Positions 25,911 to 35,744 are shown, numbered from the stretch's first letter. The stretch is 64,000 nt of DNA from JBJHBP01 sp050485645 (GCA_050485645.1 JBJHBT010000002.1:160854-224853); one strand, 5' to 3'. Numbers and translations are program-made. The notes: generated by a model from the sequence alone, not told the origin.

Positions 25911-27773
25911 TCAATGCGGGCTGGTGCGGTTCGATGACCAGGTGACATCACCCGGAATCTCGTCGGCACGCGGACCGGTGTAGCGCAGCACATGCAGTCC
26001 GGTATGGTTGTCGCCGATGTAGATCAGGCCGTTGTGAAAATCCGGATAGGTCATCACATCCCCCCATGGCACCGGCCGTGCGTGACCGACCTCACGGGGA
26101 TTGAACGGATTGGATATGTCGATGGCACGCACTCCGTGGCCCAGCCAGTTCACGAACACAAGGTTTTCGAACACGGTGAGATTGTGTGCATGCATCATCG
26201 GACGGATCCCGGCACCCGGTGGCACGGGCTGCTCCAGACAGTTTTCAACCACGCTGTCCGACATCGCGTGCGAGCCGATCATCATCGGCGTCATCTCCAC
26301 CTCGACGTTGATCACACGCATGCCGCGTTCCGGGCAGGGCCCGAACGGCCACTCTTCGGTGATCACGACCCACGCCGGGCGCTGCCGTGTGTTGTTGCGG
26401 GTGAGTGACGGACGGTTGGGCACCGGTACCGCGCTGTGCACGCCCACCATCGACACCATGGGCGGCGTAAAGCTGAAGCGCGAGCGTTCCTCGAGCCGCG
26501 TGTAGCGAACCAGCTTCTCGACTTCCGACAGGACATCCGAACGCAGCATGGCCAGCACGCCAGGGTCGGAGTTCAGCACCGGGTGCACGCAGTCATTCGC
26601 GACCTGTTCGAGCCTGATCACATCCACCAGACTGCCGACCTCGTCGCTGAACCAGACATTGGTGGAGTGCTGATTGCAGGCACGCCCGGAAGCGATGTCT
26701 GCATTCGAGTTCCGCGCAATGAATGCGGTGTCGAGGATATAGACACCGGCGGTCCCCCCTGCGGCGTAGAAACGCTCGCCGTCATCCGACAGGGATCCGG
26801 AGTGCAGCACATGACCGAGCGAGCGCTGCGAGGCGCCTGGCCGGTCCCAGGCGTCCGTGAGATGGCTGAAGTCGGCGAAGCGGCCGGCCGCGAACAGACC
26901 GTTTTCGTCGGGCATCTCGTTACGTATCGGGCCGCCGACGTTCTCCAGCGTGAACGCGGCAAGGAACAGCGGCTCCCCGAGCACTTCGCCGGTCCGCTCG
27001 TCGGTCACCGCGGTGAAGATCAGGTCGGCATCCTGTGCGCCGTAGGTCTGGGAAATCACCAGCAGGCGGTTCGGGTTGCCCGGGTCGTGCCACAGGTAGA
27101 ACTCGTGCGCGAGCACGCCGGCGGCCACCGTGCCTTCGTCCGTCGGCAGGCAGGTACGCGGATCCAGCGTGTAGGTGATGACATCGCCACCGGTACCGGT
27201 CGCCGCGCTGCGCACCATCAGCATGCGTTCCTCGCCATCACTGGACGTGTAATTGTAGGGCCGCAGTTCGCGATCGCGTACCGCGGTCTCACCGTCATTG
27301 ACCGTCAGCTGTGGCATGCGACCGACTTCCTGTGGCGGATTGCGTACCGGGTCGGCCTGTATCCGGTAGATGATCACATCGCGCGTCACGCCGGGTCCGG
27401 TGGTGTTCGTGGAATTGCTGCGACCAAAGTACAGACAGTCGCCGGCGATACCCATGCCGGTGGAACCCCAGCCGGTGGCAAAGCCATCCAGATCCCCGCC
27501 CCGCCACTCGCCGGTTTCCTGATCGCGACTGGAAGGCGCGCTGGGCAGCCAGTGCAGCCACTCGAAATTGTGGAACAGCCCCAGTCTCTCGGCCGCCACG
27601 AATGCGCCGGCATGCGCATCGGCCGGCGACGACATCGGGTCCAGCTGCCCATCCGCGCCAAGCCGGCCGCCGGGCAGCTCGGCAAACGGAATATCGAACT
27701 GTGCGTACGCGGCGCAGGCCAGCAGCGCGGCGCCTGCGCAGCACACCGAAGAAATCCGGTTCATGCGTGGCAT
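25911..27773 (-). CDS. Exported LVIVD-type repeat protein
   Basis: This 620-residue protein has a signal peptide (cleavage near CAAYA). Beta-propeller-like repeats are clearest at the C-terminus: GMRVINVEVEMTPMMIG, GVRAIDISNPFNPREVGHAR and GLIYIGDNHTGLHVLRYTG. These match the LVIVD repeat pattern (exported proteins of unknown function). ATG 27773 has GGAG at 7 nt. Metal ligands or catalytic motifs are not evident. It is probably cotranscribed with the DUF305 gene downstream and diverges from the 27989 operon with about 215 bp between. Confidence 0.7.
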   Translation of the reverse strand: MPRMNRISSVCCAGAALLACAAYAQFDIPFAELPGGRLGADGQLDPMSSPADAHAGAFVAAERLGLFHNFEWLHWLPSAPSSRDQETGEWRGGDLDGFATGWGSTGMGIAGDCLYFGRSNSTNTTGPGVTRDVIIYRIQADPVRNPPQEVGRMPQLTVNDGETAVRDRELRPYNYTSSDGEERMLMVRSAATGTGGDVITYTLDPRTCLPTDEGTVAAGVLAHEFYLWHDPGNPNRLLVISQTYGAQDADLIFTAVTDERTGEVLGEPLFLAAFTLENVGGPIRNEMPDENGLFAAGRFADFSHLTDAWDRPGASQRSLGHVLHSGSLSDDGERFYAAGGTAGVYILDTAFIARNSNADIASGRACNQHSTNVWFSDEVGSLVDVIRLEQVANDCVHPVLNSDPGVLAMLRSDVLSEVEKLVRYTRLEERSRFSFTPPMVSMVGVHSAVPVPNRPSLTRNNTRQRPAWVVITEEWPFGPCPERGMRVINVEVEMTPMMIGSHAMSDSVVENCLEQPVPPGAGIRPMMHAHNLTVFENLVFVNWLGHGVRAIDISNPFNPREVGHARPVPWGDVMTYPDFHNGLIYIGDNHTGLHVLRYTGPRADEIPGDVTWSSNRTSPH

Positions 27774-27988
27774 CGGCGGTCTCCGTTGGTCAATACCCCA
27801 ATGGTGCCACAGCGCACTGGTAGTTCCCGCATCAGGATGGCCATCGGCACGCCAAAAGGTTACGGTATGGCGCAGATCAGCCGCAGCACGGGCTTATCGT
27901 CCGTGAATGGCTCACACAGTCAACCGGCGAAGACCGGAACCGGCAGCCCTGGCGGCGATCAAAACGGAAAGCAGGAGGGGAAATCGGC

Positions 27989-29365
27989 ATGAGCAGGGCC
28001 GCGTGGCACACGTCCGTGATCGCGATTGCATCGCTCACCGCGGCATCGGCCGCTGCCCAGCATGTGGCCGACCCCGGCTTCAGCAGCGTCGGCCGTGGCG
28101 CGCCCATGCCCGCCGACCTGCGCGACTTCGACATCACCGGGCCCAGCATTCTCTTTGAATTCGGCCAGGAAGCCCCTCGCGACTCCGGCCCCTTCGTCGG
28201 GGCCGCCCGCAATGGCGACGTTCCGGATGGCGTCGAACCGCTGCAGGTCGACATATTCACATCCAAAGATTTCTATAAGGACCGCCATCTGTGGACTGAT
28301 CCGCGCTATTTTCGCTGCAACAGTCCGGTTGCCCTGGAAGAGCAATGGGGAGCGAACGGCGTGGTGCTGATACGCAATGACGATGCCGCGACTGGCGCCT
28401 GGGGCCATTGCGACCGCGACTATCCACGCGAAGCCATCGTCAGCCCCTATCCGTTCAGTACCGCCCGGGAACATTACGAGGCGCTGCTGGACGAGACACG
28501 TGAGCGCGGTGGCCCCACCGAACACGGCTACGCCACCCTGCCGGGCGAATGGACCGGCCGCTACGCCCACCCCGGGCGCACACCGGGCAATGCCTACTGG
28601 TACCGGATGCGCCACAACCAGTTTCCAACCGTGCTGTCACTGCTGACGGATGAATACCAGACACGCATGGTGCAGGAGGGCTACCACCATGCAAACACCA
28701 ATGCGCCACAGTGGCCCTCGCAATACTGCTGGCCGGAAGGATTCATGCGGCGCTGGCACGAATTCGCGTCATGGGAATGGCACATCATGGTAACGCCATC
28801 CCTGGTTCAGATTCTCACCGGCGTGGCGCGAAACTTCATCACCAACATACACGTCGGCCGCGAATTCGACACCAGCGGTCGCGTGCCGCGGCTGGGCGCG
28901 GACGTGCCACGCTGGTACGGAGAGACCATCGGCTTCTGGGATGATGACACCCTGATCACCTGGACCTCCAACATCCAGGGCTGGATGACGCATGGCGCCT
29001 ACGAGCATTCCAACGAACTTCAGACCATCGAAATCTATGCGCCGAACCACGATGAGGACGGCCGGTTCGTCGGCCTCAACCATGAATCGGTATTCTACGA
29101 CCCCGAAGCGCTGCTCGAACCGGTACGTATCGTGCGCAATTACGTCAGGGAGAGCGGGTTCGAGGAAGGCGATCCGTTTATTTCCGTAGAATGCGTACAG
29201 ACAATATTCCCGATAGAAGGCTGGTCAACGCCGGTGACGCCCGGCGCCACCTTTCTGCACGAAGTGCCCGACATGTACGGACGACCGTGGGCACAGATCT
29301 GGGACAGATACCACGAGCAGCATATGGACAGGCCGCAGGCCGAAGACATATTCCGCTTCGATTGA
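27989..29365 (+). CDS. Exported protein with diverged GDTLV partner domain
   Basis: This 458-residue protein has a signal peptide ([23 protein letters not shown]). Its C-terminal third contains [20 protein letters not shown], then [13 protein letters not shown] and [17 protein letters not shown]. These line up with the partner domain of the proteins at 18439, 19735 and 51434, though weakly. The N-terminal part (residues about 25-280) has no assigned domain. ATG 27989 has a strong AGGAGGGG site. A DUF6152-like gene starts 22 bp later, repeating the partner/DUF6152 adjacency in the opposite order. Function unknown. Confidence 0.65.
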   Translation: MSRAAWHTSVIAIASLTAASAAAQHVADPGFSSVGRGAPMPADLRDFDITGPSILFEFGQEAPRDSGPFVGAARNGDVPDGVEPLQVDIFTSKDFYKDRHLWTDPRYFRCNSPVALEEQWGANGVVLIRNDDAATGAWGHCDRDYPREAIVSPYPFSTAREHYEALLDETRERGGPTEHGYATLPGEWTGRYAHPGRTPGNAYWYRMRHNQFPTVLSLLTDEYQTRMVQEGYHHANTNAPQWPSQYCWPEGFMRRWHEFASWEWHIMVTPSLVQILTGVARNFITNIHVGREFDTSGRVPRLGADVPRWYGETIGFWDDDTLITWTSNIQGWMTHGAYEHSNELQTIEIYAPNHDEDGRFVGLNHESVFYDPEALLEPVRIVRNYVRESGFEEGDPFISVECVQTIFPIEGWSTPVTPGATFLHEVPDMYGRPWAQIWDRYHEQHMDRPQAEDIFRFD

Positions 29366-29387
29366 ACATCAGCAACTGGAGACGAAC

Positions 29388-29882
29388 TTGAACCGAAAAG
29401 CACATCGTACCGTTGCCGGCGCCTTCGGCATGGCCATCGCGGTCGCCCTGCTGTTGGCCGTACCGGTCCATGCACATCATTCCTTCTCGATCTTCGACGG
29501 CAGCCGAACCCTGGTATTTACCGGCGTGGTGACACGGGTGAATCCCGACGCAAACCACCTGCAGATCTTTTTCGCGCCCATGAATGAAGAACGCAACGAC
29601 GTACTGCGCGACGAGAACGGTGAGCCGGTCGTCTGGGCTGTGGAGATGGGCGGATCCGCCGCCATGGCGCGACAGGGCGTTTCAGTCAGCACATTCCCCC
29701 GCGGCACGATTTTCAGCGTCGGTCTGCATCCACTGCGCAGCGGCGAGCGCGCCGGAAGCCGGGAGACCTCCGGCCTGTTCATGTGCCCGGACCGCATACG
29801 CCCGGAACCGGGCATGCACTGCGATTCGGTCGAAGGGCACACGGCCTTCGGCAATCAGGGCCTGCCGACCCCCACCGAGTAG
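29388..29882 (+). CDS. Exported DUF6152-like protein, TTG start
   Basis: This 164-residue protein has a signal peptide ending VPVHA, followed by HHSFSIFDGSRTLVFTG, the DUF6152 mature start. Later segments FTGVVTRVNPDANHLQIFF and EMGGSAAMARQGVSV keep the family layout, and the C-terminal tail is longer with two cysteines. The start is TTG 29388 with GGAG 6 nt upstream, and no better start fits the signal peptide. It is the second gene of a four-gene operon, with 22 bp before and 6 bp after. Confidence 0.75.
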   Translation: MNRKAHRTVAGAFGMAIAVALLLAVPVHAHHSFSIFDGSRTLVFTGVVTRVNPDANHLQIFFAPMNEERNDVLRDENGEPVVWAVEMGGSAAMARQGVSVSTFPRGTIFSVGLHPLRSGERAGSRETSGLFMCPDRIRPEPGMHCDSVEGHTAFGNQGLPTPTE

Positions 29883-29888
29883 TCACCG

Positions 29889-30413
29889 ATGCTGTCGGAT
29901 TTCGCGCAGTGGCTGCAGTCCACAGCCCTGAGCAGCTGGATTCAGGCTACGGGCTGGGTCATACCGCTGCTGCAGTCCGTGCATATCGTCACGATCGGCG
30001 TGGTGTTCATCGCCATCCTGATCACCGTGTTGCGGATACACGGCCGTGTGCATGGCGAAGAGAGGCTGGCCATCGTATGGCAGCGCTACGCACCCTGGCT
30101 GTGGTACGGCCTGGCGGTGATGGCCGTGACCGGAGCGCTGCTGGTGATCGGCGAACCGATGCGGGAGTTCTACAGTCTCTCGTTCTGGCTGAAAATGCTG
30201 CTGCTCATCGTGGGCATCGTTTCGGCGCTGGTGTTCAGCCGCAGCCTGTTGCCGGCCATCGATGCCGATGACGTAACAGGCTCCGTACCGGCCGACACCA
30301 AAGCCGCCTCGATCGCCACCGTGCTGCTGTGGCTCGGCATCATCTTCCTTGGCCGCGCGATCGCCTATGACTTCGAGGTCTGGGGTTCATGGTCACTGGC
30401 CTTCACCGGCTGA
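29889..30413 (+). CDS. DUF6644-like four-helix membrane protein (first of two)
   Basis: This 174-residue inner-membrane protein has four predicted membrane helices: GWVIPLLQSVHIVTIGVVFI, YGLAVMAVTGALLVIG, FWLKMLLLIVGIVSALVF and ATVLLWLGIIFLGRAIAY. The first helix carries a conserved His after QSVH. This is the pattern of DUF6644 proteins, often found beside DUF6152 genes. Possible cytochrome-b-like haem ligation by the helix histidine is conjecture. It starts 6 bp after the DUF6152 gene. Confidence 0.7.
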   Translation: MLSDFAQWLQSTALSSWIQATGWVIPLLQSVHIVTIGVVFIAILITVLRIHGRVHGEERLAIVWQRYAPWLWYGLAVMAVTGALLVIGEPMREFYSLSFWLKMLLLIVGIVSALVFSRSLLPAIDADDVTGSVPADTKAASIATVLLWLGIIFLGRAIAYDFEVWGSWSLAFTG

Positions 30414-30447
30414 TCACCGCGGCGCATCACCAGCAACAAGAACCACA

Positions 30448-30996
30448 ATGAATGAGATAGTCACGCGAATCGAGGCTTCGGGGATCGGCGAGTGGATGAG
30501 AACCTCGCTGAAGGCCATGCCGGTGGTGGAATCCGTGCACGTGATGGCGATCGCGCTGCTGTTCGGCAGCATCCTGATCGTCGACCTCCGACTGCTGGGC
30601 ATCGCCAACACACACCGGGCGTTCACGCGCGTGTCCAGCGAGCTGCTGCGCTTCACCTGGGTCGCCTTTGTCGTCGCCGTCATGACCGGTGCAATGATGT
30701 TCGCGGCCAACGCCACCACGTACTTCAACAACACCGCTTTTCGCTGGAAACTGCTGCTGCTGGTGCTGGCCGGAATCAACATGGCGGTTTTCCAGCTCAG
30801 GACGGTGCGCTCGGTGGCAGCCTGGGACCATTCCGCACGGACGCCGCCGGCTGCCCGTGCCGCGGGCGCACTGTCGATACTGATCTGGGTAGGGGTGATC
30901 TTCTTCGGCCGCTGGATCGGTTTCACCAAGGGCTACGATTTCACCATACCGGACGACGTGGACCTCGACTTCCTTGACCTGCTCGACTTCGACTGA
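30448..30996 (+). CDS. DUF6644-like four-helix membrane protein (second of two)
   Basis: This 182-residue membrane protein is paralogous to the gene before it, with the same VVESVHVMAIALLFGSILIV first-helix pattern including the SVH histidine. Three further helices follow (FVVAVMTGAMMFAA, WKLLLLVLAGINMAVF, LSILIWVGVIFFGRWIGF). The C-terminus is acidic (DDVDLDFLDLLDFD). The ribosome site at ATG 30448 is weak, suggesting coupling to the preceding gene 34 bp away. A heterodimer of the two paralogues is likely but inferred. Confidence 0.7.
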   Translation: MNEIVTRIEASGIGEWMRTSLKAMPVVESVHVMAIALLFGSILIVDLRLLGIANTHRAFTRVSSELLRFTWVAFVVAVMTGAMMFAANATTYFNNTAFRWKLLLLVLAGINMAVFQLRTVRSVAAWDHSARTPPAARAAGALSILIWVGVIFFGRWIGFTKGYDFTIPDDVDLDFLDLLDFD

Positions 30997-31088
30997 GGGC
31001 AGGAAAAAACTGCTTTCGGAAACCCTCGTGCACTCTCCCATGGTTGGAGTTACCATGCGGCAAACCAGAACAACCGGGGAGCACCACC

Positions 31089-32819
31089 GTGCAGACAGTC
31101 AGGTATCCGCAAGAGCACATGCACCGCATCAGCTATACCAAGCTGACGGAAGCACAGATCACCGAGCGCCTGCGGGCCACCAATAACGGCCCGAGCAGCG
31201 CCTCGCCGTTGTCCGACGCACTGACTGGACGCACGGTGCGCATCGTCACCGACAACGGCCCGGCCCTCGAGTACCGGTTCACCAGCAGCAACCGCTTGTC
31301 ACTGTCCGAGAACGGCGCCGCGGCGGTGGAAACCGGCTACGGCGCGCTGACGCTGGATCGCGTCGTGTTCTTCTCGCACATGGTGCCCGGCACGCAGCGC
31401 GGCTACAACATCGTGATCGATCAGGATTCCAGGCTTGTCACGGTGTTTGACGTCTGGTTCAGCGGCTTCGATGACAACCGCGAAGTGCAGCGCGAGATCT
31501 TCCATGGTTACGTGGACGAGGCCGGTCAGACTCCCCCCGAGTCCCGTCACGGCATCACCAACCGCATCGAAGGCAATGGCTTCTACTGGAAGCAGGACAA
31601 CGGCATCGAGACGCTGGAGTTCTATCCGTCGGTGTTCTCCTCCAATTTCGTCGACCTGACGCGATTCGGCGGCGAGCTCAGCTATTGCTCGCCCACCGAC
31701 TACGTGAAGGTAACGGACAACCTCTACATCTATGCACGCGTGGAAGCCGAGTTCTCCGGCATCCTGACGATGTACGTGCTGGACCTGCGCAGCGAATCCC
31801 AGGTGGGTGTACGTCTGGGCTTCGATGAGACCGATACGCTCGAATACTACGTATTCAACGGCAAAGGCGAATCCGTCGGCCAGCTGGCCACGTTCTCGCC
31901 ATTCGACGACAAGGGCGAGACGATTCCGCTGGGTAATCGTCAGATCGATGCCCGTCGTGGCGCGCGCCCGGTGTACCGCCCGATGCGCAACGACTGGACC
32001 ATGACTGCCGACGAAGTCAATGCCGCGGTGGCAGGCAATCGCCGCGTGTTCCCGGAGGGCGGCAGCGCCATGAGTGGCAATGGCATGCCGATCAGTGATT
32101 TTCTGGTCGGCCGGGAGATGACACTGCGTCTGGATCGCGGCCCGGTGGTGCAATATCAGTTCGACGGGATCCACCAGCTGCGCTGGCGCCGTGAAGGCGA
32201 ACGGCGCTGGACCGATGAGCGCTACCAGGCGTGGGAAGCCATGCCTGGCGTGGTGATGTTCGGCCATCTCCTGTCCGGAGCCCCTGAACACGACTGCCTG
32301 AAAATCGTCGCCGACTTCGACCGCGGTCTTGCCAGCTGCATCAATGGCACGATGGGCACGCCATACATCGCCAACGAATCCGCCGCCAAGACATTCTTCG
32401 GCGTGATCGAGGCCTCCGGTGTCAATGCGCCAAGGTATCATCGCCATGAGTTCTCAACCGACCTGGTCGGCAGTGCACTGACCTGGAACTACTCGCCCGG
32501 CCTCACGTCCATGCACCTGTACTCCACGCCGCATTCATTGTCGTGGATCATCTTCCTCGAGAATGGTGCCGGGGGCATGGAATGGAGCGGCCCGGCATCG
32601 TATGTAAAGATCCGCGACGACCTGTACCTGGTCTATTGGCTCGAAGAGGCCTGCAACGGCGTGCTCGGCACGATTCTCGTGAACAAGCGCACCATGCACG
32701 ACTGCGGCATCGGCTACAGCTGCGGCCGCAACGGACTGAGCCTGAGCGCCATCGGCGCGCATTCACGCAACGCCGGCAAGTTCGACATCATGAAGTACTT
32801 CGCCCGTTCGGACGTCTGA
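31089..32819 (+). CDS. Double-length MoaF-like protein
   Basis: This 577-residue protein contains two tandem MoaF-like halves of calycin type. The first half runs from LTGRTVRIVTDNGPALEYRF to its C-terminal domain (SYCSPTDYVKVTDNLYIYAR). The second runs from LVGREMTLRLDRGPVVQYQF to WSGPASYVKIRDDLYLVYWL. Single MoaF proteins are about 250-280 residues; their role is still unclear despite the molybdenum-cofactor name, and no moa genes are nearby. The start is GTG 31089 with GGGGAG 6 nt upstream; ATG 31119 is a later alternative. No signal peptide is seen. A Tat-exported SnoaL-like gene follows 12 bp later. Confidence 0.75.
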   Translation: MQTVRYPQEHMHRISYTKLTEAQITERLRATNNGPSSASPLSDALTGRTVRIVTDNGPALEYRFTSSNRLSLSENGAAAVETGYGALTLDRVVFFSHMVPGTQRGYNIVIDQDSRLVTVFDVWFSGFDDNREVQREIFHGYVDEAGQTPPESRHGITNRIEGNGFYWKQDNGIETLEFYPSVFSSNFVDLTRFGGELSYCSPTDYVKVTDNLYIYARVEAEFSGILTMYVLDLRSESQVGVRLGFDETDTLEYYVFNGKGESVGQLATFSPFDDKGETIPLGNRQIDARRGARPVYRPMRNDWTMTADEVNAAVAGNRRVFPEGGSAMSGNGMPISDFLVGREMTLRLDRGPVVQYQFDGIHQLRWRREGERRWTDERYQAWEAMPGVVMFGHLLSGAPEHDCLKIVADFDRGLASCINGTMGTPYIANESAAKTFFGVIEASGVNAPRYHRHEFSTDLVGSALTWNYSPGLTSMHLYSTPHSLSWIIFLENGAGGMEWSGPASYVKIRDDLYLVYWLEEACNGVLGTILVNKRTMHDCGIGYSCGRNGLSLSAIGAHSRNAGKFDIMKYFARSDV

Positions 32820-32831
32820 AGGAGAATCGCG

Positions 32832-33437
32832 ATGACACAGGGCAACTCGACTTCGCGCCGCGCGTTCTTCTGGAAGGCGGGCGCCGCGGCATTGACGGCA
32901 CCGCTGGCAGCGGGCGCGGCCGGTGCGGTGCACGCATCGGAGGGCACGGCCAGCAGTGACGCTGATCTCAGGCAGCGGCTGGAAAGACTGGAAGATGTCG
33001 AAGCCATTCGCGCGCTGAACACGACACTGATGCGGCATGTGAACCGTGGCGAGCATGAAGCGGTACGCGCGCTGTTCGCGAACCCGGACCGTGCCATCGC
33101 CACTATCGACTCGCGTATCGCACGCCTCTCGCATGACCATGCCGCCAGCCATGCGGCCGGCCACGCTGTCGGCCACGCTGTCGGGAGTAGCGGCGAACCG
33201 GCTTCCGACAGCGACGGCATCTCGATTGATTCCGATGGCGCGCACGCATCGGCCACGCTGTGCTGCATTGCGCAGATCGCAACTCCGTTGTCCGCGGATG
33301 GCGGCACGCTTGCGGAAATGGCCCGTTTGCAGGGAACTGGCGTGATCCGTCACGAACGGCAGGTGCAGCTGAAGGCGGCCTATCGGAAGCAGTGCGACGG
33401 CTGGCGGTTCACGGATCTGGCACTACCGTCGGCCTGA
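32832..33437 (+). CDS. Tat-exported SnoaL/NTF2-like protein
   Basis: This 201-residue protein begins with a twin-arginine signal (STSRRAFFWKAGAAALTAPL). The NTF2-like start ERLEDVEAIRALNTTLMRHVNRG follows, and the end is LKAAYRKQCDGWRFTDLALP, the usual closing strand. A repeat AGHAVGHAVG reflects a 12-bp tandem duplication. NTF2/SnoaL folds host isomerases, dehydratases or simple binding proteins, and no catalytic residues can be assigned. ATG 32832 has AAGGAG at 7 nt. It is cotranscribed with the MoaF-like gene. Confidence 0.7.
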   Translation: MTQGNSTSRRAFFWKAGAAALTAPLAAGAAGAVHASEGTASSDADLRQRLERLEDVEAIRALNTTLMRHVNRGEHEAVRALFANPDRAIATIDSRIARLSHDHAASHAAGHAVGHAVGSSGEPASDSDGISIDSDGAHASATLCCIAQIATPLSADGGTLAEMARLQGTGVIRHERQVQLKAAYRKQCDGWRFTDLALPSA

Positions 33438-33465
33438 GCCGGGACCACGCACCCCGGCCCGGGTC

Positions 33466-33480
33466 GGGCTTGTTAAGCCC
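33466..33480 (+). terminator. Weak hairpin after the SnoaL-like gene
   Basis: A GGGCTT stem with a 3-nt loop and its complement lies between converging genes. There is no T-run, so assignment as terminator is tentative. Confidence 0.25.
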
Positions 33481-33512
33481 CTTCGGGCCACTCGAAGCCT
33501 CTCCGGACGACC

Positions 33513-35744
33513 TCAACGGCTGATGATAATGCCGCCGGAACTGGTAACCGTCACCGACGGCGACGGCGACGGCGACGACATCGCAGCCGCGGCGTCGATC
33601 CGCTCTTCCAGCATGCTGCGCATCCGTGGATCGGTCACGTAGGCGCCGACGAGTTGCCGGGCCTCATCCTGATTCTGCCGCGCCAGCAACGGCACCAGCC
33701 GCTGCAACGTGTTATCACGGGACTGATCCGAACTCAGTGCATCGAACAGTGAGCGATCCACCTGGCCGGACGCGGCGGCGGCGACGATCAGCGACTCGAC
33801 TGCCTGGTCCCGCAACGCACCGCCGGGCAGTGCGAGCGCCCAGCGCTTCGCGACCTCCGGTTGGCTGGCGCCCCACTGTGAGACAACCGCAGCCACCGCC
33901 TGTGTTCTGAGCTGACTGTCGGCGAGGTTCTGCGCCCAACTGGCCGCTGCCGACGGGTCCTGTCGCGCCCACGATGATGCCACCTGACTGGTTGCGCCTC
34001 GCTGCACGTCGGCCGGCGCCTGCACCAGTACCTGCCCGGCCATGCGGGGATCATCCTGTGCCGCACGACTGATTATCTGCCTCAAAGCCGTCGAATAGCC
34101 ATCCTGTCCCTGGTATCCGGCAACCCAGTTCAACGCACCATCAAGGTCGTAGCCGGCATAAACTCCGGCAACCTGCGTGATCCACGCCGCACGCATCGAC
34201 AAAGGCACCTGATCCACCCGTGCCACCGCCGCGGCCACGTCATTGCGGGCGTACGCACCGGCAACGTTGCCGATCAGCGAGGCATCGACGCGGTCGGCGT
34301 TGTCCAGCATCCACTGGAATGCCGCGTCCTCATCACGCCGGGCCCAGTTCGACATCAGATTGCTCAACGCCCGCCGCCCGGTATCGGCATCGGATTCGAG
34401 CAGCCGGTCGGCGAACATGGCGGCCCTGGCCGGGTCGGAACCCAGTTGACTGGCGACCACCGAGGTCATCATCATGATGTCCACGTTCTGGCCCGCGCCT
34501 CCTGATACCGAAGCGGATTCCAGCATCAGGTCTACCGCCCGGTCCGGATCGCTGCTGGCCAGTGCCATCCACACCGCCATCTGCGCCGACTGCGACGGCG
34601 GTTCGAGCTGTCGGACCCAGGTGATCGCGGCTTCGGGGTCCAGACGCGCATAGCCGCCGGCAACCGCCTGTATCAACTGTTCCCGCTCCGGGCCGGGCGG
34701 CATACCATCCACGCGGTCGAGGATCGGCAGCGGATCACGCTGCGCCATCGTGATCATGGCGCTGAGCCTGACCTGGCTGGCGGCCTGTCCTGGCAGTCGT
34801 TCCGCGAGTTCAAACGCCCTTTCCGGGTCGCTGGCGAGCAGCAACGTCAGGCCGCCGAAAAGATCCTGACTCAGGTTCCTGCTGTCGTCGAGGTACGCCA
34901 GGTAACCTTCCATATCGAGACGCGCCCACTCGGTGCTCAGCGCCCTGTGGTACTGAGATCTGAGATCGTCCGGCAACAGCGCCGACTGTACGATGGCGGC
35001 GCGCGGATCGAGCATCGCAGCGGCAGTCGCGATGCGCTGGATCGACCGCCCCCGCGGATTGCCGTCGAGAATATCCAGCGCGACGCGCAGCGCCTGATTC
35101 GGGTCGGTTTCTGCCAGCCGCTCCACCGCCTCGATCTGAAACGAGACTCGATCCATGGTCGGCAACGCGCTGGTCACTCTGCGGATACCGCCCGCATCGT
35201 CGCCGAACGTCGCCATGAGTCCGACGGCGACAGCGCGTCGCAGACCCGCGTGTTCGATACGGTCGAGTTCGACCAGCGCCCGGTCGCCATCGACTTCCGC
35301 CCAGGACTGAAAGGCCTGCACGACGGTCTGGCGCTGCAGGTTCAGACGGTGCGAGAGAATCGCCGCGCGCGCCGGGTCGAACTCGCCAAGCCGCGACAGC
35401 CAGGCCTCGATCTGTAGGTGATCCAGGGCGGTGACCGATCCGCGCGCGGCACGCTCGATCAGCGTCTGCAGGGCGTCCGGATCCGATTCCGCAGCCGCCG
35501 CTCGATACGCTTCAAGGTGATCGCGGCCGGTCAGAACCGTCGACGGCGCGGCGGATGACCAATCCTGGCCCGTGACCCGTTGGACGATCTGGGTCAGCAG
35601 TGTCGGCGCATCGTCTGCGCCGGATTCAACGTCATGCGGAGACGCGGCAACCAGCAGGAACACCACGGCACCGATCACGGCGCCGGTCGACAGAAGGAAA
35701 AGGTTTCTGGTCATTGTCGTATCCGCTCGTGGAAGCGTGTTCAT
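33513..35744 (-). CDS. Membrane-anchored alpha-solenoid repeat protein B
   Basis: This 743-residue protein has one N-terminal membrane segment (LFLLSTGAVIGAVVFLLVAA). It is otherwise built of degenerate helical repeats of roughly 30-45 residues with a WxRxDPxAAxxW core, for example GYARLDPEAAITWVRQL, SNWARRDEDAAFQWML, GVYAGYDLDGALNWV and SSWARQDPSAAASWAQ. The repeats resemble TPR/HEAT-like alpha-solenoids and would form a long periplasmic scaffold. No enzymatic motif is seen. ATG 35744 overlaps the stop of the upstream paralogue (ATGA); ATG 35714 is a second candidate. The C-terminus is a Ser/Pro-rich tail. Confidence 0.7.
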   Translation of the reverse strand: MNTLPRADTTMTRNLFLLSTGAVIGAVVFLLVAASPHDVESGADDAPTLLTQIVQRVTGQDWSSAAPSTVLTGRDHLEAYRAAAAESDPDALQTLIERAARGSVTALDHLQIEAWLSRLGEFDPARAAILSHRLNLQRQTVVQAFQSWAEVDGDRALVELDRIEHAGLRRAVAVGLMATFGDDAGGIRRVTSALPTMDRVSFQIEAVERLAETDPNQALRVALDILDGNPRGRSIQRIATAAAMLDPRAAIVQSALLPDDLRSQYHRALSTEWARLDMEGYLAYLDDSRNLSQDLFGGLTLLLASDPERAFELAERLPGQAASQVRLSAMITMAQRDPLPILDRVDGMPPGPEREQLIQAVAGGYARLDPEAAITWVRQLEPPSQSAQMAVWMALASSDPDRAVDLMLESASVSGGAGQNVDIMMMTSVVASQLGSDPARAAMFADRLLESDADTGRRALSNLMSNWARRDEDAAFQWMLDNADRVDASLIGNVAGAYARNDVAAAVARVDQVPLSMRAAWITQVAGVYAGYDLDGALNWVAGYQGQDGYSTALRQIISRAAQDDPRMAGQVLVQAPADVQRGATSQVASSWARQDPSAAASWAQNLADSQLRTQAVAAVVSQWGASQPEVAKRWALALPGGALRDQAVESLIVAAAASGQVDRSLFDALSSDQSRDNTLQRLVPLLARQNQDEARQLVGAYVTDPRMRSMLEERIDAAAAMSSPSPSPSVTVTSSGGIIISR

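Noticed and set aside
26436..27992. Plus-strand open frame of 518 codons opposite the LVIVD-type gene
   Set aside because: The minus-strand gene has signal peptide, ribosome site and repeat motifs; the opposite frame has none.
31089..32819. Naming the double MoaF-like gene moaF
   Set aside because: No molybdenum-cofactor genes are near and the double-length architecture differs from named MoaF proteins.
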